Assembly (NCBI GenBank): GCA_030268105.1
Contig: BSDZ01000116.1
Location: forward strand, 1,116,001 to 1,180,000
Reading direction: 5' to 3'
Length of the DNA: 64,000 bases
Source: Volvox africanus
Lineage: Eukaryota > Chlorophyta > Chlorophyceae > Chlamydomonadales > Volvocaceae
Each line of letters begins with the position of its first letter. The first letter of the stretch is position 1. Under the pieces are notes generated by a model. It made no database searches. It had not been told where the DNA came from and saw only the letters and a list, made by a program, of their open reading frames with translations. Both the position numbers and the translations under genes were made by a program. Below, piece after piece: positions 36,373-47,557 of the stretch.

Positions 36373-37202
36373 GGTAGTGTCTGGGATTAGATGGACCGTG
36401 TCTGGTCATCTTCGGGCCATCGGGCCTTTGCTTATCAGGCGGATATGTACGACAAAAGATAAACCCTCAACTAATAGTAAAGGCCCGATCAGACGAGGTC
36501 CAGGTTCCTGGTCATCCCGGGTATTAGCCGTAGATATTCTAAGCAGGATACGACATATATATATATATAATGCTTATATATATGTATGTATATATAATGC
36601 TGTCGTTTCATTGTAGCTGATGATGAGTGCCAAAAAGGCAGGCTGGCCCCAACCTCAAGATGCTGATGAGCAAGTGCCGTTTGCACCTTATCTATGTTGT
36701 GTTGTGTTGTGTTGTGTGCCGTACATGGTGCGACTTTACGACGGTACTACAGAAAACGGCACAGCCTGTGCATATATACGTGCTTTGCATGCATGCCACA
36801 TCCTTACCCATGCCTTGCCCCGCTTTCCGGACCACCATGTCCTATCCAGTAGTGGTAGTGTACTAGTCGTACATGTACGACCTACACACCAGCACAACAT
36901 CAAGGTGCAGAAGCACCCTGTCGGCATCTCGAGAGGTCTTTGCGGCCCTCAACTACTACAGGTAGCACCTGTCCATAAATTTGTATTATAAATTATCACC
37001 ATATGGCTGGTCCTGTGCTGTTTAACACCAACGCACTCTTCCATTTTCTCCACCATCATCTTCCATCTTCAAACATCAACGCACTCTTCCATCAACTTGT
37101 CGACGCATTACTTAAATGGCCGTACTTGAGGTAATCCATCCAACCCTGCTGTGTTTTACTGCTTTCACTCCCCATTTCACTGCGTACTGCGCCATTCCGT
37201 TA

Positions 37203-40200
37203 TTACTTGCTGCCGCCAACCGCTCCGGCCGCCGGGTCGTCCGGTAGCCGTTGCAGCAGAAGCACCAAAATCACCCCCACTGCCGCTCCAGCTATGTGAG
37301 CTGCGTGTGACACCGCCATGCCGCCCACCGTAAGGCCCCCAGCCACCTGGTTCTTGGCCTCTTCGAAAACCTGCAAATGCAGATAATCAGATAATCAGTT
37401 AGTTCAGTTAATCAGTTAGGTAGGTAGGAGTAGGAGTTAGATGGTAACATGGTGACACGCAGCAGGTCTTTACGAAAAGCTATAATAAGGAATGACAAAG
37501 AGATTATATACATGCAAACACACTCGTACATATATATATATATATTTATTTATTTATTTCATGAAATAAATATCTAGATTAAGATGGTAAACGGATTTAA
37601 TAAAATGCTTAATTGGTGATGTACGTGGGGCCTTAGCACCCCCTCCCTCCTTTTCTCACCTCCCCAGCCACCACCTCCCTTTGCTCTTCGCAGTTCGTCC
37701 TATCTCTCCTCTCAACCGTAGCCAGTCGTACCGGGAGTACCGTGCTTCTCATCTATTCGCCTTCCCCTTCCACCCCTCCCCTCCCTCCACTCCCTCCCCT
37801 CCCACCAACCTCCCCACACACTCAACCCCTCTCTCCCTCCACCCCCGCCCCTTTCCTCCTCTCCATCCCCCACTCCCTCCACGCCCCAACCCCATTATAT
37901 TGTCCATGGCCGTGGTCCCGGCGGTGTGCTGCGTACGGCACCATCCCTGGATCCTACTCCGTTAGTTAGTTCATCCCCCCCCACCATCTCCTCCATGGCC
38001 ACCCCAACCACCTTGACCACCACCCACCTGCCGTACCACAAACTGTCCCAACACTGCGGCCTCCAGCAGCTGCTTGAGGTTCCACCGCAGACGGGACAAC
38101 ACGCTCACCGCGAACAACCCGAAGATTGCACCTATGGTGTGGAGGAAGGGGGAAGAGGGAGGGGGGAGGGGGGAGAGGGGAGGGCGAATACACAGAGACA
38201 CTGTACTGATACTGCTTCGTTTTCTTGGAGACTATAGCGCTCCTGCCCCCCGTATCCCCTGACCCCGTACCCCCCGTACCCCCCGCCCCCGGGGAATGCT
38301 GAATACTTCTCTCCCATTCCTAAGGCCTGTGTGTCGTCCGTTTGTCAGTGCTCAATGCGGTACTGCAGTTTGGTGGTGTCCGGCGTGCCGTACAAGTACC
38401 CCCGCCCCCATCACCCCCACCCCTATCATTATAAATATGATGTTTTCTTTGTCAACGAGGTTTGCTAATGACTAATGACTTAATGTTCATCCAGTGAGGG
38501 TGCAGATGTCTGTGATTGCGTGCAGCCCGACCCGGCCCAGCCCAACCATGTATGACATCACCTGATGCCCCAACCGACACGGTCACGTGCCCGTTGCTGG
38601 TAGCGGGGGTCAAGAAGAAGGTCGCCAGGGCAGCGCCTGCATTTATTTCGGTTGGGAGTTGGGGGGTGCTGGGTTGAAGCAGCATTTGGATAATCATAAG
38701 GTTTCACAAATTAAATTATTTATTCATTCATCACATTGAATTATATTTTTGCTGCACTTCCTCCCCCTTCCCCTCCCCCTTCCCCCTTCCCAAACACACC
38801 CACATCCACACCCACCCAGTCCGCACACCAAGAAGATGAACAACACTCCGAAAGGACCCTCCGTCTCCTCGACCATCTTGCCGAAGACGCAGAGGTTGAA
38901 GAGATTGCCGCTCAGGTGGGCGAGATTGCCGTGACAAAACATGTGCGTGATGAACTGCCACCACTGCGGCCTGAAACCCAATGTGGAGAAGAGGGTTTAG
39001 GATCGGGAGGTTGCTTTGATAAACGATGGACCCACGGGTCACAGAAATACACGAAGGGGGGCGGGGCGGGAACGAAACACACGAAGGGGGCGGGCGTGGG
39101 GTAATGATGACAAAGGATTAGGACACCTAGCCTAAACACCCTAATTGAGATCGATAAGCGCTTGCTACGAGATCGCTCGGCCGCATTGCAGAGGTTCCTC
39201 TGGAGGCGGTACGAACACACCGGCGCCAATACCGGGATAAGCGATCCGCCACACCCATACCCGTCGTTGGCATTTGTGGATATACAAATGCGGGTAAGAG
39301 CCATCAAGGGGGAGGGGGGAGTAACGGGGGAGGGGGAGGTTGGGGGGAGGGGAAGAAGGAAAGGGGTATGGCGGGAGGGGACACGAACATCGAAACGCTG
39401 GGGGAGGGGAAGAAGAAGCAACGAGACTTTGTACTGCTGTTGAGACGCTGCTGTGAAATACAATTACTGACCGCGAATATGGGTTTGGAAGGGGAATGAG
39501 GTGAAAGGAAGATGGAGAGGGTTAGAGGAGGTGGTAGAAGTTAAAGAACTGCTGTACTACATAAAGCTGTCGAGAACGGACCAACATCTCGCCACCTCGC
39601 TCATGGCGCTTCCCTGTACACCCACTCAAACACACACAAAATACAGACACAGACACACACACAGACACAATACACACACAGGCACACATACAGACATCAA
39701 AGGAAACATGTGCATTTCTTTGTTCATGGATTCCCCCCCCTCCTCCGGGCGATGATTACCCCTCTATCATGTCTCTATCCACATGGGCCCCCGCCTCCCT
39801 ATCCCCCCTCCCCTCCCTCTCTCACTCCCTCCCCTCCCTCTCCCTCCCCTCCCTCTCTCCCTCCCTCCCCTCCATCTCCCTCCCCTCCCTCTCTCCCTCC
39901 CTCTCCTCCCTCTCCCTCCCCTCCCTCTATCACTCCCTCCACTCCCTCTCCCTCCCCTCTGCCCCCCCCGTACCTACCCCCTGCCTCCCTAAAAGGCCTG
40001 ATCCCCCTGATCCCCCTGATCCCCCTGGTCCCCCTGATCCCCCTGATCCCCCTGGTCCCCGTGATCCCCCTGGTCCTTCTGATCCCCCAGATCCCCCTGG
40101 TCCCCCTGGTCCCCCTGATCCCCCTGGTCCCCCTGATCCCCTGACCCCCCTGGTCCTCCTGATCCCCCTGGTCCTTCTGATCCCCCAGATCCCCCTGGTC

Positions 40201-42220
40201 CCCCTGGTCCCCCTTGTCCCCCTGACCCCCCTGGTCCTCCTGATCCCCCTGGTCCCCCTGATCCTCCTGGTCCCCCTGATCCCCCTGGTCTCCCTGATCC
40301 CCCTGGTCCCCCTGGCCCCCCTGATCCCCCTGGTCTCCCTGATCCCCCTGGTCCCCCTGGCCCCCCTGATCCCCCTGGCCCCCCTGATCCCCCTGGCCCC
40401 CCTGATCCTTCTGGTCCCCCTGGTCCCCCTGATCCCCCTGGCCCCCCTGGTCCCCCTGGTCCCCCTGATCCCCCTGGTCCCCCTGGCCCCCCTGATCCCC
40501 CTGGCCCCCCTGATCCCCCTGGCCCCCCTGATCCCCCTGGTCCCCCTGGCCCCCCTGATCCCCCTGGCCCCCCTGATCCCCCTGGCCCCCCTGATCCCCC
40601 TGATCCCCCTGGTCCTCCTGATCCCCCTGGTCCCCCTGGTCCTCCTGATCCCCCTGATCCCCCTGGTCCCCCTGATCCCCCTGGTCCCCCTGGCCCCCCT
40701 GATCCCCCTGGTCCTCCTGATCCCCCTGATCCCCATGGTCCTCCTGATCCCCCTGATCCCCCTGGCCCCAATGATCCCCTTGATCCTCCTGATCCCCCTG
40801 ATCCCCCTGATCCCCCTGGTCCCCCTGGCCCCCCTGATCCCCCTGGCCCCCCTGATCCCCTTGGTCCTCCTGGTCCCCCTGATCCCCCTGGTCCCCCTGG
40901 CCCCCCTGATCCCCCTGGTCCCCCTGGTCCCCCTGATCCCCCTGGTCCCCCTGATCCTCCTGGTCCCCCTGATCCCCCTGGTCCCCCTGGTCCCCCTGGT
41001 CCCCCTGATCCCCCTGGTCCCCCTGGTCCCCCTGATCCCCCTGGTCCTCCTGATCCCCCTGATCCCCCTGATCCCCCTGGTCCCCCTGATCCCCCTGGTC
41101 CCCCTGGCCCCCCTGATCCCCCTGGTCCTCCTGATCCCCCTGGTCCCCCTGATCCCCCTGGTCCCCCTGATCCCCCTGGTCCTCCTGATCCCCCTGATCC
41201 CCCTGATCCCCCTGGTCCCCCTGATCCCCCTGGTCTCCCTGGCCCCCCTGACCTCCCTGGTCCTCCTGATCCCCCTGGTCCCCCTGGTCCCCCTGGTCCC
41301 CCTGATCCCCTTGGTCCCCCTGATCCCCCTGATCCCCCTGGCCCCCCTGATCCCCCTGGTCCTCCTGATCCCCCTGATCCCCCTGGTCCCCCTGGTCCCC
41401 CTGATCCCCCTGGTCCCCCTGATCCCTCTGGCCCCCCTGATCCCCTTGGTCCTCCTGGTCCTCCTGATCCCCCTGGTCCCCCTGGTCCCCCTGATCCCCC
41501 TGATCCCCCTGGTCCTCCTGATCCCCCTGGTCCTCCTGATCCCCGTGGTCCCCCTGGCCCCCCTGATCCCCCTGGTCCTCCTGATCCCCCTGATCCCCCT
41601 GGTCCCCCTGGCCCCCCTGATCCCCCTGGTCCTCCTGATCCCCCTGATCCCCCTGGTCCCCCTGGTCCCCCTGATCCCCCTGGTCCCCCTGATCCCTCTG
41701 GCCCCCCTGATCCCCTTGGTCCTCCTGGTCCTCCTGATCCCCCTGATCCCCCTGATCCCCCTGGTCCCCCTGGCCCCCCTGATCCCCCTGGTTCCCCTGG
41801 TCCCCCTGATCCCCGTGGTCCCCTTGATCCCCCTGGCCCCCCTGATCCCCCTGGTCCTCCTGATCCCCCTGGTCCCCCTGGCCCTCAGCCCCGAGGCTGT
41901 CGTATGGGCTGCCATAAAGTCCTCATATGCACTAATGCCCCTTTCTTTTTCGATATGCCAAGGAGACAGCGCCCTGGCCCCCTGGGTGGACCCATGGCTC
42001 GTTCCGCCCACGCATGCAGACGCCGATGGCAACAAGACGCTGATGCCCACCTACCTGGCGTGATTCAGATATAGTGCGGAGCAGCCCGGCAACTGTAGCA
42101 GATTGTCCGCCAGAAAGAACAAGCTGCAAACCAACATCATCACGAACACGCCGTTGCCCGTTGTGCTTGTTGTGCTGGTTCCGGAGCCAATGCCAGTCAA
42201 GGAGGAACCGCGATCCGGGC
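37203..42220 (-). CDS. rhomboid-family intramembrane serine protease (5' end unresolved)
   Basis: Minus-strand exons 42220-42055, 38970-38816, 38636-38562, 38131-38028 and 37370-37203 join in phase to about 222 residues ending in TAA. Rhomboids cut substrates inside membranes with a Ser-His pair. Visible: a first helix (VFVMMLVCSLFFLADNLLQL), PQWWQFITHMFCHGNLAHLS with the HxxxN motif of helix 2, GNLFNLCVFGKMVEETEGPF, the active-site serine in GASGAIFGLFAV (split across an intron after the first G of the last Gly), and the histidine in AVSHAAHIAGAAVGVILV. The WWQF-T-MFCH and NLF-L--FGK pattern is that of plastid and cyanobacterial rhomboids, so a chloroplast envelope location is likely but the transit peptide was not found. 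The 3.1 kb intron between the first two listed exons contains a large minisatellite. The first listed acceptor (42220) is the least certain. Confidence 0.9.
37625..37900 (+). repeat. pyrimidine-rich tract in last rhomboid intron
   Basis: Mostly C and T, with CCCCTCCCTCCAC-type units. In the rhomboid transcript it is G/A-rich. It encodes nothing recognisable. Confidence 0.7.
39728..39966 (+). repeat. polypyrimidine array (CTCCCTCCCCTCCCTCTCC)
   Basis: About 240 bp of near-pure C/T with repeating units of 30-40 bp built on CCCTCCCTCTC. It lies in the same rhomboid intron as the 9 bp minisatellite and directly precedes it. Confidence 0.85.
39998..41888. repeat. 1.9 kb minisatellite, ~210 units of 9 bp
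   Basis: Unit CCCCCTGAT alternating with CCCCCTGGT and CCCCCTGGC. Substitutions fall almost only in the GAT/GGT/GGC triplet and at a few C positions, and indels are multiples of nine across nearly the whole array. Five of six frames are free of stops: on plus, PLIPLV and collagen-like PPDPPG; on minus, GIRGTR, GGSGGP and GDQGDQ. It lies wholly in an intron of the rhomboid gene, so I call it non-coding. The minus strand, that of the pre-mRNA, has runs of five G every nine bases. Confidence 0.95.
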
Positions 42221-43429
42221 CTGTCGTACCGTGGGAAGGTATTGGGGAAAGTTTGCATTTAAATGAATGAAATCTATTTCCTTGTCGTTTGACCCAGATC
42301 ACTTGTTTTGTTTATCACACTATGTGCGGGGAGGGGGTGCGTGAGAGAGGCAGCAGAGCAATGTGTCTACCTCCGTATTCGTCCAAGAACACACAAGAGA
42401 TTAATGAATGGAGATATATAATGAAAAAGTGGCAAACATACTAAGAGATAGCCACAACTTGACGCTACTACTACTATTGGTGTTGGTGAATAAACACCTA
42501 CCGATTTCATAGTAATAATTGAACGTAAGGAAGCAAGCAGCAGGTTATTGCATGCATAGGCATAGCATGCAATAAAGGGCATGCACTAAAGGACACTGAA
42601 GCTAGATAGCGAGATCGATAATTAGTTTGGTTGTTTGTGCTGTGTGTGGAGGAGCTGCGCGGCTGGCACCAAAGGATCTCGAATAATGAAGCTGTTGAGA
42701 TGAACGATCCATGTATAACAGGGTGAGGTGGAAAATAAGTAATACTGCCGAGGGCTTGGCGCTTTCCTATCTAACAAAAGCAGATACCGAACATATTTAC
42801 AGGTGCATGCGAGGACAGGACGTCGATTAGGTAGTCTCCACATATTCCGAGTCTCAGACCATACCCGATGCCCGCCTAGCGTAGCACTTTATAGCAAATC
42901 ATCAAAACATTGTTGCAAAACATCATACTTATAGAAAGCATTAATCTGACAAGTGGCAGTTGCGCGCGTCAAGGGGACTTCATATTGTCACAGCCAGGCA
43001 GGCATCGTGCGTCCCGGCGGGTCGGAGCGACCAACCTGCCCCGCCGCTTCTCCAAGAAGGAGAAGAACCGCTACTAGATGACGAACAAGCTACAGACAGT
43101 TTGATATGGCTGTGTTGGGCATGCTTTAAAAACCTCGGCCGGACATCAACTTGGCCGGCGGTGCAGCTTCCCATCGGTGGCTCAATCCGAGATGTCAACA
43201 GTCTAACATCAATTAATGCTGTATTATAATACGCTTTCAAGCTATAAGATTGCCTTGGACTCAGGCTTGCGGAATTTAACATTTGTAGGAATCGAACTTG
43301 TTCTTCGCTTCTTTAGATTCTGAAAATCGAGTCGCAAAAGCTAAAGAACTCTACAAGCTCAATTATAGCAGCGATTTATTACTCTCGAATGTGAATTATT
43401 CTTCGGTGTTTGGACTTTTGCAGATTAGG
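42221..43429. other. rhomboid 5' flank, no gene resolved
   Basis: The missing first exon(s) of the rhomboid gene may be here. A Ser-rich minus-strand frame at 43282-42980 is a weak candidate for a transit peptide but has no clear splice link. Otherwise nothing is seen. Confidence 0.4.
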
Positions 43430-45060
43430 AAAGCGCGCAACTAACTCTGTTAGTACGATATCGGTCCAAAACACATATTACTTATTCAAAGAATGGAGCG
43501 GCAGATTTAGGTTCTAGGTAGATGGTGTGAAGCGTTTGGGATGCGTGTGAATGTCAAGAAAACTGAAATGCTAAAGATTGATTGTCCCTAGCCCTTCAAA
43601 ACGTAGGCAGATGAGTAGCCGGATGTCCCACCCCTTAAATGGTTAGTCACGAAGATGGCACTGCGACTTATAAGCAGATTGAGGTGGTGGATCGAGCACG
43701 TTATTTGGGCATCTACTATTTGGGCATCTACTATGGGACGAATGCTTCTTTTGTCTCGTGCAACAAGGAGCTACTAGGTGTAAGGCAGCGGGCTACGCAC
43801 GCACTCATCAGTAAGCTGCGAAGGCAGGCTCTTTCGCTTCCATCCCAAGCAACCATTGGGTTAAGGTGTTTGGATACTCAAATCAGATCGATTCTCTCCT
43901 ATGGAGCCCAGGTCTGGGGCCTGGATAGGCTCTTAGAGGAGCTGCTAGAAACTGCTAAGGATACTGGGGGCTGTGGGTGCTTCGAGGAAGCCCTCAAAGA
44001 TCAGATGGTGATTTACAGTGTTCTTACTTATGTCTGTTAGCCGGTGTCAAGTGTTGTATCTCTGTCGTGTCCGCCAACATGCAGCAAAGGCCCAATCGGA
44101 AGATGACCATACACAGTCCATCCTGGACACTACCCGTAGATACCCCAGAATGCTACAATTACTTGTAGTATCCTGGGGTATCTAAGGCTAATGTCCAAGT
44201 TGATCAGGAAACTGGACATCTCTGATCGTTCGATCGATCAGGACTCAACTGATTGGCGGATATATACACAATACAGAGACACAGAGATACAACATCAAGG
44301 TTGCACCCAACACCTTACTCTTTAGAGAATTTGATCAGTACCCTCTTCAGGTTTTCTGGGCTAAATTAATGTTACGTTCCTATAATAAATTGGTTGATGC
44401 ACGTGGCTCCATCTACTGTCTGGTTTTTAGGGAGAAACTGAGGGTAGCCCTGCTCATGAATTCATGGTCAGAGTGATACCTGGGGTGCTGAAGATGTTTA
44501 GCCTCCAAGGAAGTCTTGACCATGACCTGCTGAGGATCCCTCTGCAATCATCACAGAGATTGAGGAGAAAGTAGATGCCTTGGTAGCTTACAAATGCGTC
44601 CTAATGGGGCCTCGGGCTGTTCCTCACTGCCCTATGTGTGAAAGTGGAGCGACAGACGATGAGTATCATGTTCTTATGGAATTCTCCGCTTAATTCTTGA
44701 AAGCATTAGACAGGCTTATGAAAGAGATGAGACAGGCTGCGGACTTTCCGGAAGGGAACATGGCTGCGGTCATGAGCATGGGTAATCAGCGTACACCGGC
44801 CAAGGAGCTTAATGAAATTCGGCGTGTGAGAGGGACTCGGTCAGGCGAGACGGTATAACGCCTCGTAATGCCGTTTTTTTCTTTTCTTTTACTTTTAGTC
44901 CAATTTAACTATCCCGTTTACTTGTTTTCCTCTTAATCCTTTTCCAGCTTTCGTTTAGATTTTGGTTTGGAGTGTTTAGCGGTCCGTGCTGGCGTCCTGG
45001 CTCGTTCCGGGCCCCAAGAGTTTACAAACTTGCAATCATCATCATCAATCATCATATTAC
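43430..45060 (+). mobile_element. decayed LINE fragment (RT end and zinc-finger end)
   Basis: Scattered frames match a non-LTR ORF2 end: WCEAFGMRVNVKKTEMLK just after the RT catalytic site, then VVDRARYLGIYY and RSILSYGAQVWGLD, then CPMCESGATDDEYHVLMEFS, a C-x2-C...H zinc motif. Many stops and shifts separate them. The sequence ends about 190 bp later in a run of ATC triplets (45037-45058), a tail type used by several LINE clades. It is a different family from the element at 27785, which ends CAGTGTAACACC. YLGIYY is duplicated in place, a small internal duplication. Confidence 0.75.
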
Positions 45061-45160
45061 TACTCATAATTAATTAAATTTGAAATAACATAGTGATCTT
45101 GGATTAAGTTGAGGAATTATTTGACAGTTGAAGATGTAAGGAGATTATTTCCTTAGCTGC

Positions 45161-45764
45161 TTGATATTCAGCTATCAAGCCCGACGCAGTACATATTCCC
45201 GATGGATACTTCGGGCAGGTTGCTACTCTCGCTCTGGCGCAAACAGAGCGGTTATCCTGGCTGGCAGCGGGGGAGCTCTAGGGGAAGAGCTCCCCAGCCA
45301 CGCCGCCATGCAGTTGCTCACGCAGCAGCTCATGCAGTTAATGCCGGGGCTTCTGGGCTCAAGCCACTTGCGATATGTGTGCTCTGTGCTCACTGGTTCC
45401 CTTGTTGCGGGATGGATACCCGGCTATATGATGGCCAGGTTGGGAGCGCAGCTGCAAATGAAGATCATGAACGTAGCCACGAGCAGCGCCCGTTTAAAAT
45501 GTACTGGGAAGTGCAGCCTGGCTCGATATTATAGATACACTCGCTGAGCCCCACATTATTTACTCCTTATTTCCCCAGCTGGTGCCTTTGTATCTCCTGC
45601 CTACCTTAGCCCAAGGTCCCATAACTGGCTGGATGTCCACAAACATCAGGACATATACATTCAATCATGTTGTGTCGTTCGTCCTTACATACAGTGTGCC
45701 GGTTTTCTCAAAAGCAGCACTAGATTTCTCCTCGGTCCCGGCCATGCAGTCAGATCACAGCTAG
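45161..45764 (+). CDS. hypothetical protein, possible exons of a membrane protein
   Basis: A frame from about 45161 to 45547 includes GALGEELPSHAAMQLLTQQL and YVCSVLTGSLVAGWIPGYMM; a second, 45580-45764, starts after a CAG acceptor and reads PLYLLPTLAQGPITGWMST. Both look more protein-like than their surroundings, with amphipathic and hydrophobic segments. I do not recognise the family, and no start exon or splice donor is certain. It lies 100 bp after a LINE tail, so it could be an isolated or broken gene. Confidence 0.25.
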
Positions 45765-46421
45765 CGGCCATGCACACAATCTGGCACGATCAGATCTGAC
45801 GCACATAAGGCTCACATGCTGCTTCGAAGAACGAGATATTTGTGTTTGGGCGGAGCCCCATCCCCCGCTGCAAATATTGGCGCAACTTTGAAACCCTGGC
45901 GGCTTATTGTCCGATACGAACTGTGCGGGGTCTATCAACATCCTTTCTCTCTCTTTTCCAATCCTCCTCCTCCTCATCAAAGCGATTTTTAAGGTTGTCT
46001 ACGTCTCAGCATACTTACCTAGGTAGATACCTAGATAGTGCGGCACCGCACGCAGCGTTAGGTGCTCAACCGGGTCCTGATATCAGGATCAACATCAATA
46101 TCGGTCTGCTGGTGGGACATGGTGGGATGTGCTCCTTAGACACCAGCCATTCGGTCTGATACTCACACGGGCCACGCTGCCACCACGTACGCACTTCACT
46201 CTCCCTGCACCCCTTCGGCTGACCACATGATGCGATCATAGGCCTTAAGGACCAACGCGGGCTAGCAGAGGTTGGTACTGGACAGTTTGTGTAGGCGGAG
46301 CTTGGAATATTTGGAAGAGTAAAGTATTTCATCCCTAGGTAGCATTGCTTGGGATTTCAATAATTACTTCTTTCATATTCTCCTCTGTTCTCTCTTATAT
46401 GTAGTTTTCAGTTGAGTATTA

Positions 46422-46689
46422 CCTCCCTGGGTAACCCTCTCAGAAATGTACGGACCCAGCGTTTGGTTGCAGTTATCGCAGCGGATGAAGCAGTTTGGCA
46501 CACAGCCAGCGACATTGGAGGTGTGTGCGAGGCAGTTGCCGAGGGAGCAACATGTTGTATTGAAAGTTGCAGATAGATGCCCACGCAGATGCAGATATTC
46601 TTGCCCGCCGATCCGTAATGCCTGCCAAAACTTGCCAGAGCCAATGCCAGTTTCGTTGGTCATGGTGACCAGCAGGTTCCCAAGATGGC
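46422..46689. repeat. dispersed ~270 bp repeat, copy A
   Basis: Over 90% identical by eye to 60995-61264, same orientation. Both begin CTGGGTAACCCTCTCAGA and end CCCAAGATGGCG. On the minus strand the copies keep open frames with many cysteines (CDNCNQTLG). Nothing identifies the source; a fragment of a mobile element or of a duplicated gene exon would fit. Confidence 0.85.
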
Positions 46690-47557
46690 GGTCAGCGGTT
46701 AAACGTTCACGTTGGGGTAATCTTAACCGAATGAAACGTGTGGTATTTTCGGTCCAGGTTGACCCTACTCTCCTGTTTCCTCATACCATGGCTTTTCTAT
46801 CAAATCACTACCGTGTGCGCCACATGTGCCTGCCTGTGTCTCGCCAAGTGCACACCCTGAGCTTGTAATTCCGTTCCCCGACGTCAGTATACCGTTCATT
46901 CCCTTCCTCGGCTTCGCTTAACGCGTGTCTATTAGAGTTATGAGGTTACAGTCATACTTCAAATGAACAAGGCACGTCTTGCAGCAACCCCATCCAGGCC
47001 GGACAGCTGGTAGGAGTTCGTGAGTAAGGCGACCGGTTCCCGACACAACCTAGGTGCCACGTCCTCACGGCCATGGAGCTGTGCCTATACAGTCGAGGCA
47101 TGGACAGAAGCAAGACGTTTTACGTCGCATGTAGCCCCCTGATTCTCAGGTAATGTGAGAGGCTTGATTATTTCACACAATTACATATGACCTTTAATAT
47201 AGTAAACGTGCGAAGCACATTCGTAACGGGGTAGGCCGATAACTTGAGATACAAAGGAACGGAACCGTAACAATTGCCAGGAAGCTTTTCCTTTACTGCA
47301 AGGAAAATTAGCGCTGGCAAAGTATCAATTAATGATTACACGATCGGAGACTGAGACTGAGGATAGCCGGTGCCTCTTGCGCCGAAGCCTGTACGATGAA
47401 ACAAGTTTTAGCCCTCAGGTCCCTCAGGAAATGGATGTGGCCTTTTTGAAAGTAACTGTACTTTTCCTTATTGTTTGACAGATGACGTTTGTAGAACAGT
47501 AATTCTGTTGTTATGTATGTAATTCGGCAGGCTGGGCTCTGCACGGGAGACGTTGAA

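Larger units (their letters stand above)
35266..37202. other. microsatellite-rich intergenic region
   Basis: TG/CA repeats at about 35280-35330, 35540-35615 and 36165-36212, a GTCTAC hexamer array at 36331-36372, AT repeats near 36555-36600 and TGTTG repeats near 36695-36717. No gene is supported. Confidence 0.6.

Noticed and set aside
39769..42063. 764-residue plus-strand ORF of PLIPLV repeats, and the overlapping 706-residue minus-strand ORF
   Set aside because: Both exist because a 9 bp unit keeps frames open. They lie inside an intron of the rhomboid gene and carry no non-repeat domain.
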